A stretch of DNA of 15,491 nt from Spirogloea muscicola (taxonomy: Eukaryota; Streptophyta; Zygnematophyceae; Spirogloeales; Spirogloeaceae): the NCBI GenBank assembly GCA_009602725.1, contig WELB01000007.1, forward strand, positions 663,419-678,909. Direction: 5' to 3'. Shown here in pieces: positions 1-9,651 of this stretch (position 1 is its first letter; each line of letters begins with the position of its first letter). The position numbers were made by a program, and so were the translations under genes. Below the pieces are notes generated by a model, which had not been told where the DNA came from, did not search any database, and saw nothing but the letters and a program-made list of their open reading frames with translations.

Positions 1-2641
1 GGCTCACCAGCAGCGGCGACCGTAGCGGCGGCGGACGCTGCAGCGCCGGAGGCGGGGCTGTGGCGGCGGCGCCCGCCTCCCGCGGCAAGCCGAGCTCACG
101 CCGCCGCCTCTTCTGCGCCCGCTGCTGCCGCGCCGAAGGTCCCGCCGGACGGCGTCATCCGGCTGGCGGCCAAGGACTCGCGCGCTGAGCACGTCGCCGG
201 CGTGCTGCGCAGCGCGCCCGGTGACGCGCTCCGCGTCGGGGTCGTTGGCGGCCGCCCCGGCACCGCCACGGTGAGCACACCGTCGGCGCAGGCTGCCCTA
301 ATCCCTAGTCCCTTAAGCCCTGAACCCTACACCCCTAGTCGAGGAGTCTCACCGGCCTCGGTTTAGAGCCCTGCAGGTGATGCCAGCGCCGGCTGACGGG
401 GGGCTGGCGCTGCGCGTCGAGGCGTGGGGCCCGCCGCCGGCGCCGCCGCGCGTCAGCCTTCTGCTGGCCATGCCGCGGCCCAAGCAGATGCGCCGCCTCT
501 GGTGGGTGTGGCCGTCCTCGCCCTCAAACCGGTTCTAGGGCTTGGCGCAGGGTTTAGGGATCAACCTAAAACTCAATGTGTCGAACCCTGAGTCGAGTCC
601 CGAACCCTGTACCAACACCATGGCGCTCCTGCCAGCTTCCCGACCCTCACTGCCAACCACAGCTCCGGTGCCCTGCAAGTGGAACACTTGTGCACAGTAG
701 GACACCAACTGTTACCTCGCAGCTGGCCCATGACAGCAGAAGTGGACCAGAAAGACCCTCTTCTGCGTCCAGGGTTCGAAGTCCATCTGCTTGCAGGCTT
801 CATTGAGCCGGCAGTGACTTCGTCTGCCACATCTGCTGCTGAGTCGTCGTCTCTGACCTGCTGACTGCCATGGGCGCCATCAGGTCGGTGCTCGGGCAGC
901 TCGGCCTAGCCAGAATCATGGTGTGCGGCGCACTGCGGGTGGAGCGCTTCTACTTCGACTCAGCGAGCCTTGCACCGGCCGTTGTGCGTGCAGAGCTCCT
1001 GCATGGCATGGAGCAGGTAAGACGCCGTGTACATCCCCATGCTCTCTTGCTCTGACAATTAACGATGTACGGGTACTGCGGATCAACATGCAATTCAAGT
1101 TGCAGATCAAGAGCTAATGAGAAGGGGGCAAGGAATGACATCAAGTGCGCCTTAGCAGATTCGACAATGGGTTTATCTTAAAGACTCATTTCAAGGTCGA
1201 GGTCTATAGCCTTAGCATGGATGCAATAGATTGAAGCCTCGTCTGTGGAGGTGGCGTTCCATTTACATGTCCACATTGCAGGCTTGCATCTGTATTTCAT
1301 GCAAGCCTGTATCCTCAACGCTGCAAAGCAGTACAAGGACTCTGACGAGCAGTCGGCTGGAAGGGCGCGTGCAGCTCAGGTGGGCGACACCTGGCTGCCG
1401 GAGGTCAGCGTGCACATGCGACTAGCTGCGGCCGTTTGCTCACTGATTACTTTGGGGGTAGGCATGCTTACACTTCCGTGTCTGCTTGGCTGTCTCTAGT
1501 CACAGCCTCCAGAATGTCAATCGTGTCTATTTCCGAAGTAGATCAGCAACTTGTGACGGCCTTTACATTAGGAGCTGCCTTGCAATCTAGGGTTGTGTTA
1601 AAGACCAGCTGCCAATGTTGGGCTACGGCTTGAGGTTGCTCTTGGTCAAGCGTTTCCTCTTTCAATGCGGCAGCGGCAAGGGGGCCACAGGATATGTGGG
1701 GGAGAGGCTGATGTTACTCCAGCCCCGGTACCTGCGGCGACCATCAAGCTCTTGGCCCACCCGAGCGGGGCCGCCAGGCTCTCTGATGCTCTCCAACAAG
1801 GGGTACTCTCGAAGGAAGCAGGTGGGGCAGCCTGTGGAGCTTTGCAAGTGCAGCCTTGACCTTGCCGAGGCTAGTGAGAGGCCTTCGGAAGTGCCAATGA
1901 TTGAGTTTGCAACATTGGGCACAGATCAGTGGCCAGAGGGTCAAGGATGATCTTTCCAGAACGAGGCTGGCTACAGGCACAACAATGCTGAGCAAGATCG
2001 GCGTCAGTCACACAAGGCACTGCTGCACCTCGACGAGCCCCGGATAGCAGTTGAGGCCTCGGTTGTCCTGCATGCAGAGACTGTGCCAGGACCAGCGGCA
2101 GTGAAAGAGTCGAAGTGGCTGCCCAACATAGTCCTGGCTGTGGGGCCAGAGGGCGGCTGGTGCTCGCCTGAGCTGGAGTTGCTGGCGGCAGCAGGCTTCA
2201 GCAGTGTGACACTCGGCTCGCGGCCTCTGCGAACAGATGTGAGGAAGATATACCCAGGGCTGCCGGTCTTGCCGAGCTCCATATGATGATCTATGTTTGG
2301 GGTAGTTCAGTCGCTTGTCAAGCTAACAGTGGTAGCTACTGTTTACCATCATATCGTGGTCTTTCGCCTCCCTCACCCTTCTAGACAGTGCCAAATTAAT
2401 GCTCAAGCTTGGAGCACTTCAGCTGGCAGCACCCCTAAAGTAGAGCTTCAATTATACAGAGCGCACAGGCAATTGCCTTGCAGCACAATAGGCTATTAAG
2501 TTGACAAGTTGACATGTCGTTGACCCAGGTTTAGATAGTCTGATTCCCTTATGTAGTTGCTTCTCTGCTCCGTGCGCTGCGCAGGTTGCACTGGTGGCGC
2601 TCATTAGCTGCATTCATGAGTACCTGGACAGTTGGCACTGA
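1..2641 (+). CDS. rsmE: RsmE-family 16S rRNA (uracil-N3)-methyltransferase, 5' partial, multi-exon, probably organelle-targeted
   Basis: RsmE enzymes are SPOUT-class methyltransferases that methylate N3 of U1498 (E. coli numbering) in small-subunit rRNA; a nuclear copy would act in chloroplast or mitochondrion. Seen: exon 1 (to 270, frame open to the window edge) has an Arg/Ala/Pro-rich transit-like leader, then the N-terminal domain (VLRSAPGDALRVG). Exon 2 is 377-501 and contains LLLAMPRPKQMRRLW. Exon 3 is 884-1016 (LGLARIM, RVERFYFDSA). Exon 4 starts at 1380 (DTWLPEVSVHMRL). An exon around 1723-1821 has IKLLAHPSGAARL. The SAM-binding knot follows, from about 2051 or 2078 to 2238 (LAVGPEGGW, VTLGSRPLRTD). 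The last exon, 2585-2641, encodes VALVALISCIHEYLDSWH and stop. Phases match for exons 1-4 and for the last join. The end of exon 4 (perhaps 1455), a possible exon between 1456 and 1722, and the exact joins around 1821-2078 are unresolved. The start codon lies upstream of the window. Confidence 0.88.
271..376 (+). other. rsmE intron 1 with telomere-like repeats
   Basis: The intron begins GTGAGC and ends CTGCAG, phase 0, joining ACG to GTG. It contains several degenerate CCCTAAA-like words (CCCTAATCCCTAG at about 297-309, GAACCCTACACCCCTAG at about 321-337). Similar words occur in intron 2. Confidence 0.75.
502..883 (+). other. rsmE intron 2 with telomere-like repeats
   Basis: The intron begins GTGGGT and ends ATCAG, splitting a Trp codon (TG|G). 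Its first 110 bases hold telomere-like words on both strands: GGGTTTAGGG at 551-560, AACCTAAAAC soon after, and CGAACCCTG and CGAACCCTGT near 583-610. The rest of the intron shows nothing I recognise. Confidence 0.7.
1279..1309. repeat. Perfect 11-bp inverted repeat in rsmE intron 3
   Basis: CAGGCTTGCAT at 1279-1289 and its exact reverse complement ATGCAAGCCTG at 1299-1309 flank a 9-base loop. They lie inside the intron between 1016 and 1380, so the pre-mRNA could form a hairpin about 70 bases before the 3' splice site. Confidence 0.8.
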
Positions 2642-2865
2642 TGTTGGTGGCACTATGAGTCACTGCTGGAGGACCATAAGACAGATTGACTTGATAAAGA
2701 TGATTGCCTATTCTTGACCATTCGAATGTTCAGCCGCAATTTTGAGGGAATGAAGGAAGTATCTTGCTTATGCTAAGTCATGGGCTTGTATTATCAGCAC
2801 TTCTTGTGTGTGGGGCCTTCATCCGATCGTCACAAAATTCGTTTGCTTCAATCTTACGGAGGTTT

Positions 2866-2870
2866 TGTAA
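2866..2870 (+). promoter_or_regulatory. Candidate TGTAA poly(A) signal of rsmE
   Basis: TGTAA, the usual chlorophyte polyadenylation word, lies 225 bases after the rsmE stop codon. The word is short and could occur by chance; the position fits a 3' UTR. Confidence 0.35.
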
Positions 2871-3130
2871 CAACCATGCCGATTTGTTTGATAATTACTA
2901 TCTTTTTCTTTATTTCTCTCCTTTTCACTTTAGCGGATCTGAGGTCTCCGAATAGAAGAAAGAGAGAAAGACCCTCCAAGGTACTGCATGTCGATGCCCG
3001 CCGACGTAGTCGGGCGGGTAGCTTAGGGCATTCTAGCGTCCCGCAAGCCATCATTGCATGCTATAGAATGCGGCTATCATTGAATCTAGAACGCTCCCAG
3101 GCACTCGCGATACACCAGCGTGCTGGTCAT

Positions 3131-3318
3131 GCATTAGCCCAGGCTAATGCCTTCCGTGGTGGTGGTTTGGCTCCTCAGTATAGCTTGTCAGATATGCATG
3201 TGCTCACTCGGGGATCTTTGGTGTCCCCCTTAGCTAGCTCATTACCCAGTTACAAGGATATTTGTAAGGCCAGAGTTGGCCTCCCTTTCAATTTCATGCG
3301 CACCGCACGCCTTCTCTC
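3131..3318 (+). repeat. Dispersed ~190-bp repeat, copy 1 (inverted partner at 8694-8882)
   Basis: The segment begins with a palindrome (GCATTAGCC, two bases, GGCTAATGC; 3131-3150) and runs to the CGCACCGCACGCCTTCTCT word. The reverse complement of 8694-8882 matches it at roughly 88-90% by eye, with small indels. Homology stops abruptly at the palindrome on one side and near 3318 on the other. It is probably a fragment of a transposable element; no transposase or reverse-transcriptase motif was seen. Confidence 0.85.
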
Positions 3319-3326
3319 CCAGTGAA

Positions 3327-3665
3327 GGGCGATGGCTGTGACTGACTAGCCCAGGGAAAAGAGGAAAGACCATTACCAGAAGAGGCCGATGCTGTGATTG
3401 GCCAGCCCAGAAAGAATGGACAGGGTTCAAAAGGGCCAAAAGGCGCCAAAGAACACAAAGCCATGCAAGAAACTACAGCGAAGGAAGCTAAGTAACCACG
3501 GCTCAGCAGCCGCAAGTTGGAGTCCTTCCCACCCGAGAGGACCCCTTCTCCCTCCTGCCTCTGTCGAGGGTACTACAGCCCTCCACCAGTGCTTTCTTTC
3601 AGCGCTTTTCGGCCCCTTCGGACCTTGTCAGTTTCTTTCGGGCTGGCTGTTCACAGCCCTCGCCC
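3327..3665. repeat. Cluster of degenerate motif copies (three copies, both orientations)
   Basis: A diverged unit of about 30-60 bases has the core TTTCTGGGCTGGCC, a spacer, then TCACAGCC and a CGCC-like end. Minus-strand copies are at 3327-3358 and 3382-3447; a plus-strand copy is at 3601-3665. The longer copies share the order GCGC-TTTTYGGCCC, ACC(C/T)TGTC, then the core. Further plus-strand copies lie at 9082-9141 and, weaker, at 9255-9280. The copies sit next to both arms of the inverted ~190-bp repeat, which suggests they belong to the same mobile-element family. Confidence 0.65.
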
Positions 3666-3905
3666 ACTTTGACAAAGCCACTTTCTTCCAACTCATTCCT
3701 TGGCTCCTCATAGCCCACTGTGTTGCTGATGGTTTGTGCAGCCCCAAGCTTTGCGCTAACTCTGCCTTTTCAAAGGAACCGAGTACTGGCCTCTGCTGGT
3801 GGCTGGCCTCTCCCAGCCACCAGTTAATCTGGCCGCGCTTGCGCTTGCCCTCTGCTTGGCCTCCCCTGTGATTCTACGAAGGCGCCCGTTATGATGAGCC
3901 ATCCG

Positions 3906-4038
3906 ATCAAATTCTCCATCGGACGGTCGACCCCGAGCCCGAACCGGAGCCGCCGGGGCGAGTAGCTCGGCCAATGACCACACCGATCGATGTGAGAGCC
4001 GGATCGACCTTCTGTCCGTCCATCAAATTCTAAATCGG
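3906..4038 (+). promoter_or_regulatory. Candidate histone promoter: repeated 17-bp box and CCAAT
   Basis: ATCAAATTCTCCATCGG (3906-3922) recurs as ATCAAATTCTAAATCGG (4022-4038), 15 of 17 positions identical, each followed by a GGACGG or TCGGAC word. A CCAAT lies between them at 3971-3975. Position just upstream of the H4 sequence makes this a plausible histone promoter, but the H4 5' half is missing and the boxes match no histone element I can name. Confidence 0.35.
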
Positions 4039-4153
4039 TCGGACTCCAAGCACCCTCCACCCACTCCCTGACACCAGAAATACGGCGGCCGAAGTGATAG
4101 ATCTAGTCGTCGCAAACAGTCGCCTCTCCGCGGCAGCTGCCGCCGCCGCCGCN

Positions 4154-4342
<189 letters not shown>

Positions 4343-4837
4343 GGCGAATCCTGCCCACCACTCTTCAGCTCCCACTTGAGCCCGGCGGAGGCTGCCTCCT
4401 CTGTTGGCAACCAGGCTGACCACGCCAAGAAAGTGTTAAGTTCGGGCCTTCTTGAGCACTGCTGTCTGCGAAGTTGCCCTCCGCAGGGCTCGCAGCTGCC
4501 GCTGTACACAATGTTATAGCTGAGCCACAACAAGCGTGCTCTGGGCCTCTTGGTTATATTGAATCATCTGGGTTCATTTGCCATACTTTGTGCATTTGGT
4601 CATTGCAACCTGGCTTTTGGTTGTTGCAGCCAAGTTGTGCGCCCATTTGCGTACACGGACATGTGTAAAATTTCATAAACATCGGCATGCCTTTCTTATA
4701 TATTACTCATCAGTCTGACGCTGACGATATCTACTGTCCATCCATACAATAAATTGAATAAGTATCACTTCATGAATAATGAATTTGTGCTTCTTCTCCA
4801 CCTAAGTCCAGGCCACTGTTCTCTTTGATTGTTGTGC
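4343..4837. other. H4 3' region and convergent intergenic spacer
   Basis: This lies between the H4 stop and the Mo25 stop on the other strand. A small perfect inverted repeat, GGAGG CTG CCTCC, is at 4387-4399, 45 bases after the H4 stop; it is shorter than the canonical histone-mRNA stem-loop (6-bp stem, 4-base loop), so equivalence is doubtful. TGTAA is at 4664-4668 and AATAAA at about 4748-4753 on the plus strand. No TGTAA was found for Mo25 on the minus strand here. No gene was recognised. Confidence 0.5.
4664..4668 (+). promoter_or_regulatory. Candidate TGTAA poly(A) signal downstream of H4
   Basis: TGTAA about 320 bases after the H4 stop, followed by an A-rich stretch. If it serves H4, the transcript would be polyadenylated rather than stem-loop terminated, unlike most replication-dependent histone mRNAs. 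Confidence 0.3.
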
Positions 4838-7605
4838 TCATGATGGGGTTGGTAGTAGCTGCTTGATTCCCTTCTTCACCACAAGCTTTTCCTCCTCAAA
4901 TTGCTCATCCTCTGCATCACATCACCGTCAACACCAATTGCATGCCGGTAGACAAGAAGTGGCTGAAAAACTTATGATAAGTAAGATATGACTTTTGCCA
5001 CTCATGTCACCAAAATACACAGATCGATCTCACCTTTGTCCATGTGAAATGTGTCCAAGAACTTCAATAGCATGTCCCCATTTCTGGCCAGAGCATCCAC
5101 AATGGGCTGCGTCTTGTTTGGGTTCGCCACAAATATCTATGGGCCACGATGACACATCATAAAATTTGCGTATATTGTCAAGTCCAAGTTTACATCCTCA
5201 AATCTGCTACAACTCTACTAGATATCACCCTGTAGACCTGCATGTCCAACTTTGTTCCACCAATGATGGCACTGCAGTCTGTAGGTGAGTACAAAAACAC
5301 CTTACCTTAAATACGTGAAATGCCTCGAATTGGATGTTCTTCCTTGGATCCTGGATCGTAAACCCAAAAGTGAGTGTCATTTTATTGGCGGCATCTTGCG
5401 TCATCCATGACGTAACGAAATAAAGATCCAAATAGACAAGGTGCATCTTGCTTTTTTCAGTTGATTGTGACGGGCTCAAGATGTTCTCCTATGCACTTCT
5501 GATTATGTGTAACTAGCCAACATCAAGCTTTTCTGAGAGACTGGATGTCAAGAAGGAAGGTTGCGATTAAGGTTTCATACCCTTAAAAGCATCATCATCT
5601 GGCGCAGGTTCTGAGTATCTGAGATGTATTGCAGCATAATCTGCTTGTAAGTTCGATCCAAGAGAATGCCACCGAGAAGCTGCAATCACATGGTCCTCCT
5701 ATTAATAAGATCCTTGTGGACTGGAAGCCATGCACAAGCAGGAAACAACAAAGAAATTTTATGATGTCTACCTTCAGCGACTGTCGTCTGGCAACGTAGT
5801 TGTCTGACAGCAATAGCTGATTGTAAAAATTGAAGAACTGCAATTACAAGCACAAGTATAAGTGAAGCTGGACTGCTCAAAAGGCATGTTGCAGCCCACC
5901 AAGCATGCTAACAGCATGTTAGTACTGGTGTAGCAGTGCTGGATATTGCTGAAGGACCTCTCTCACTGCTTCTTGCTACAATCTATCTCATTTGCCATCA
6001 AAGACCTCCGCTTGCATATCAATGAATAGAGAGCTAAAGCGTTGAGAAAGTTGCACACAATTACCACTGCGTAATGCTTGGCGAGATATTCAGCTACTCT
6101 TGTCTTGTGCTTTGTCAAGAGCTCCTACATATCGAAGATCTTATGTGAAGACGTGAGATCATGGCAATAGCCTGACATTGCTGGCCAAGTAAGAATTGAC
6201 AAAGGCACAGCTTATTGATATCTGTAACACCACTGGCTTTCACTGGCAGATTGTCAACACCTTGTTGTGCCACAGGATGCAAATCAAATGACAACTCAGC
6301 ATGCTGACATGCTCATATCCAGCTTCCAGCTGCATGTGAAGCTTACTTTGAAGGTTGTGAAGGCATCAGAACCAAGGTCGAAGTTTGGCGATTCAATGAA
6401 GTGAAAGAAGCGCAGGAAGTCAGAAGATTCAAGTATCAATCTGTAGCATCAGCTCCATATACAGATCAGCGAGGTGACATCCGTTCATTGCTCAAGCTAT
6501 ACACTCCTCCATGAACGCACTTACGCTGCAAGAGAGACGTAACGGCCACATTCACGAAGGATGTGACCACAATTGAAGGCTGTATCCAGGTTCTCATACC
6601 TGCACCAAGCCCGCAAAACAGTGTATATGAGTTGCCACACTCTTTCAGGTCTTGCATGACTGGTAATGAATGCTACCACATTGCGGCACTTCAGTACCAT
6701 ACTACAATACCCTCAAGAAGGCAGATAGAAAGGCACGACTTTGAGAGATGTATTCACCCCCGGATCAATAGGGAGAAGATAATGGGGTGCTTCTCAATAT
6801 ACTCCATTCCCGTGTTGCCAATGTCCGGCCTCTGCTTGAGCACGTTGCACACAATCTTCTCCACATCTTTGCGCATCTGTCATGGTGCCTTTGCAGAACT
6901 TAACAAAGAGCTTACTGCTTAAAACAACTCTGTGACACCCTTGCAAACTTTTGCTCATATCAACTGCCACGAGTCTTGTTTATAGATTTTGATAACCTGC
7001 TGCAGTAATCAGAAGCTCAGCACCGGAGCCTACCTCCCAGGTGAGTCTTGATAAGTAGCTGATGAGAAGCTCAAGAAAGTCATTGCTCTGACAAATTGCT
7101 AATGTAAGCTGCCCGCTTGCAGCAGCATTGCTGGCCGCCTCTCCATCACCGCAAAATACCACCTTCATTGCCGCCAGACCTTGGGCAACGCCTTCAATCT
7201 GCAAAACCTCACAATCAGTAACTGCTGCACAAACCACGACCCAGACATAGCTGCACGTAAACATATTGGCATACTCAAGGTAGTTGCTAAAAAGCACAAA
7301 TTATGGTGCCATGGAGCTTTTATCAAAGGATCGCTGTGACTTCACATCTCATCCAGATTGTAGCAGTGATGATATGGACCTAGCTTGTTACATCGAGTAG
7401 ATGGTGACACAAACACCAATGCAGAGTGGAAAAGAGCGTCTACTGGCTTGGGGGAGCCGTCCACAGATTGCTCTGAGATGTCAGGAAGGCTCTCTGGTGG
7501 CCTGCCATCGCCTGTTGCTGTGTCCAGGATTTGAAGAGCATCACGCGTCTGGCGAACGAGGTCGGCAGGCGTCTTTGCTTTGTGCTTGAAGAAGGGAAAG
7601 GACAT
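4838..7605 (-). CDS. Mo25/CAB39-like scaffold protein, complete, 11 exons
   Basis: Mo25 is an armadillo/HEAT-repeat-like adaptor that binds and activates STE20/GCK kinases (with STRAD it activates LKB1 in animals; fungal homologues act in polarity and cell separation). Exons on the minus strand: 7605-7444, 7198-7034, 6876-6758, 6599-6525, 6440-6347, 6124-6065, 5837-5772, 5679-5581, 5350-5306, 5136-5034, 4911-4838. All introns are GT-AG and phases agree throughout, giving 353 residues (family about 340). Recognised segments in order: MSFPFFKHKAKTPADLVRQT at the N-terminus; [76 protein letters not shown]; and EDEQFEEEK near the end. The usual LRECIRHE is LRECGRYV here. Start chosen at 7605 by match to the family; an in-frame ATG at 7632 would add nine residues. 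The gene converges on H4. Confidence 0.95.
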
Positions 7606-8086
7606 AGTGGTTTTCAAGGCAGGACTGGCCAAGGAAGAAGTCGAATGCAGGCCAGATTTGTCCGCATCTGTATTGCAGAGCAGGAAAATCTGTCATCTGA
7701 GCCAGTTTCTCCTTGCAGTGTTGAGCTGATGCTGCGCAGGGCTGCCATGCCATCAACACATAGAGTCAGGAGGCATTTCAACTGAGCGATACTTCGTGCC
7801 ATCACTGACATTCGTCCAGCTGCGACCTTGTAAACAAAGCTATTGCAAAACAAGTAATTTTGCACTTCTGCCTGTCGTTCTCTGGCTCAGGCTTGTTGTC
7901 AAGGCGTGCAGTCATGACAAGCCACTATTGTCCGATTGCAAGTTGTAATGGCTTGGCTGTGCCAGACCCACGCCTGCAGGAAATGACACTGACCAGGACG
8001 TTCTAACAAGGGAAGTGGCCATCAAGTTCGTCCTCCAGCGCACTTGAATTTGCCCAACGAGCTCTCAATTTCGACTTTCGTTCACA
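7606..8086. other. Region upstream of Mo25
   Basis: Probably holds the Mo25 promoter and 5' UTR. A minus-strand open frame at 7614-7865 has no family resemblance and no convincing splice site joining it to Mo25. No TATA box was identified with confidence. Confidence 0.4.
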
Positions 8087-8117
8087 ATGCCGAGCGCACC
8101 TGCGAGCAGGATTTATC

Positions 8118-8297
8118 ATGGCACAGCGTCAGCACTTCAGCTGCGCAGCTTCGGCAGTGAAAATGGAAGCCGATACCAGCAGCGCCGCCTCCCATACATG
8201 CCCCCTGCTCGAGCTTGCTTTGAGAGGACTTTGCGCTGCGGCAGCCTCACCTCGACTGCGCCAGACTGCGCGCTCGGCAGGCCCCGCTGCGCGGCAG
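8118..8297 (+). CDS. Possible GC-rich first exon of an unidentified gene (weak)
   Basis: An ATG at 8118 opens 60 codons ending in CAG|GTGCAG at 8297/8298, a usable 5' splice site. The peptide is Ala/Arg/Ser-rich with few acids (for example LRGLCAAAASPRLRQTARSA), as in algal transit peptides. The block 8090-8375 is as GC-rich as the first exons of the two large genes. No downstream exon could be linked with confidence; 9432-9599 is the only candidate. It could equally be a promoter-proximal GC-rich island for the divergent Mo25. Confidence 0.2.
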
Positions 8298-8329
8298 GTG
8301 CAGCTTAATTGCCTCAGCTAGCCCGTCAC

Positions 8330-8373
8330 GCGGCGGCGGTGGCAGCGGCGGCGGCGGCGGCAGCGGCGGCGGG
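8330..8373. repeat. CGG/CAG trinucleotide microsatellite
   Basis: An imperfect run of CGG triplets interrupted by GGT and CAG triplets, about 44 bases. No gene assigned across it. Confidence 0.8.
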
Positions 8374-8498
8374 CCAGTTGCAGCACTCTGTCCACAAAAG
8401 TTGGCCCACTCCTATCTAACGTCCAGATTATATCTCTCGACCAGGACGTCACAACGCAAAGGGAGAAGAAGGCGCGCGCTGCCGTAAAAATGACAGAA

Positions 8499-8542
8499 GG
8501 AAAATGACGAGGAAATGAAAGGAAAATGACGAGGAAATGAAA
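8499..8542. repeat. Tandem repeat, two perfect 22-bp units
   Basis: GGAAAATGACGAGGAAATGA plus AA is repeated exactly at 8499-8520 and 8521-8542, preceded by a diverged partial unit (AAAAATGACAGAA, 8486-8498). Purine-rich; it lies between the microsatellite and the second arm of the dispersed repeat. Confidence 0.9.
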
Positions 8543-8693
8543 GGGAAGCCAAGCAAGCAAGCACACTGTGTGCAAGACGAACAAAAACTTTAACAGATAC
8601 TAAGGTAGGAAAACGAGAAAGGCAAATGAAGGGGACTCTACCACGAGTGAGCACATACCTTGCAGAGCTTACCATTTAGAGTCTTCCTCGCTC

Positions 8694-8882
8694 CTAGAGA
8701 AGGCGCGCGGTGCGCACGAAATTGAAAGGGAGGCCAATTCTAGCCTTACAAATGTCCTGTTGACTGGGTAATGAGCCGGCTAAGGGGGACACTAATATTC
8801 CCGAGTGAGCACATGCATATCTGACATGCTATACTGAGGCGCCAAACCACCAGCACGGAAGCCATTAGCCTGGGCTAATGCA
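8694..8882 (-). repeat. Dispersed ~190-bp repeat, copy 2 (inverted relative to 3131-3318)
   Basis: Read on the minus strand from the GCATTAGCCCAGGCTAATG-type palindrome at its 5' end to CGCACCGCGCGCCTTCTCT, this matches 3131-3318 at about 88-90% by eye. It is one base shorter in the segment after CACTCGGG, so the frame open in copy 1 is not kept. A GAGTGAGCACAT word also occurs outside the unit at about 8645-8656 as well as inside it, hinting at an older internal duplication. Confidence 0.85.
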
Positions 8883-9081
8883 CAAATCCTAGAGGAACTA
8901 GAGCCAGCTTTAAGAAAGATTCTCCGGTGGAGAAAGCTGCCACAAAACAGCACCCAGGTCAGCCACGCCGACTGGCTCCCATCAGCTGATACTGTCCTGT
9001 GTGCGGCTGTTGAGAAGGGATCACCGAGTGGCTATCTGCAGCAGCCACCATATTTGCCTGAGTGCTTTGTGCTGCCTTGTT

Positions 9082-9280
9082 GGGGCTTCCCCCTAGACCT
9101 TGTCCGATCTTCTGGGCTGACTTTCCACAGCCACCGCCTCCTTATTGCGGGAGCCTTTGCTTCTCCCGTCTACTCGACTCAGGAAAGCATGGGTTTGTTT
9201 TCTCTTCTTGGGTGTCCGGTCTTGCATGACGGTGCGCCATAGTAACACTTCCATATTTTGGGCTGGCCAAGCACAACAAC
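9082..9280 (+). repeat. Degenerate motif copies near repeat copy 2
   Basis: At 9082-9141 the order GGGGCTTCCCC, GACCTTGTCC, TCTTCTGGGCTGAC, TTCCACAGCCACCGCC follows the plus-strand copy at 3601-3665. A weaker copy (TTTTGGGCTGGCCAAGCACA) is at 9255-9275. See 3327-3665 for the family. Confidence 0.55.
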
Positions 9281-9431
9281 TGATGCCCCTCTCGTTATGA
9301 CGATCCTCATGTGTGGCCTATTGTCCGACTTGGCCTCCTACTGCTTGATGTCCCCTCAGTGGCGCAATACTAAGCACCTCCAAATCACCTCAGCACTGAT
9401 GCATCCGGCTAGCTCTTGCTGCTGCACATGA

Positions 9432-9599
9432 ATGTCTGCAACTAGTCTCGAAAAGGAGGCAACATTTGGCTGCACGAAGTGCCATATCAGGGCAATACAA
9501 GAGCCTGCCACTTGCAAACTATGCCAAAGCTTGCCACACGGGGCAACTGGTCCTTCCAGCAGCACCAAAGAAGAGCGAAGCCCAAAGCTTGATGGCCAG
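9432..9599 (+). CDS. Possible exon with a CX2CX10CX2C metal-binding motif (weak)
   Basis: An ATG at 9432 opens 56 codons that end exactly at CAG|GTGAGT (9599/9600), a strong 5' splice site in this genome. The peptide contains TFGCTKCHIRA then CKLCQSLP, four cysteines spaced CX2CX10CX2C as in small zinc ribbons, followed by a polar Ser/Lys/Glu-rich tail. No family assigned and no partner exon identified. It could be chance or a gene relic in repeat-rich DNA. Confidence 0.25.
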
Positions 9600-9651
9600 G
9601 TGAGTTGGCAGGACTTGCAATTGGCTGCATGATGAAATCAGCTGGAAGGTA

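Larger units (their letters stand above)
2642..3865. other. Intergenic, repeat-derived region without a recognised gene
   Basis: This holds the rsmE 3' flank and then repeat-related DNA (3131-3318 and the motif family at 3327-3665, listed separately). The region has open frames on the plus strand (2780-3325 and 3398-3871). Their sequence does not resemble a known family, and much of the first is a dispersed repeat whose other copy is frameshifted, so I do not call them genes. The T-rich stretch near 2880-2930 resembles an intron or intergenic DNA rather than coding sequence. Confidence 0.6.

Noticed and set aside
772-784. GGTTCGAA word resembling a tRNA B box
   Set aside because: No matching acceptor, D or anticodon stems around it.
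2780-3325. Open frame of 181 codons on the plus strand
   Set aside because: Its last third is the dispersed ~190-bp repeat, whose other copy is frameshifted; the N-terminal part is T-rich and resembles no protein family.
3398-3871. Open frame of 157 codons on the plus strand
   Set aside because: It spans the degenerate motif cluster in both orientations and has no recognisable domain.
4387-4399. Small inverted repeat after H4 as a histone mRNA stem-loop
   Set aside because: The stem is 5 bp with a 3-base loop and lacks the conserved flanks; kept only as a remark in the spacer entry.
7614-7865. Minus-strand frame of 83 codons upstream of Mo25
   Set aside because: No family resemblance, a stop close upstream and no convincing splice site to Mo25; probably 5' flank.
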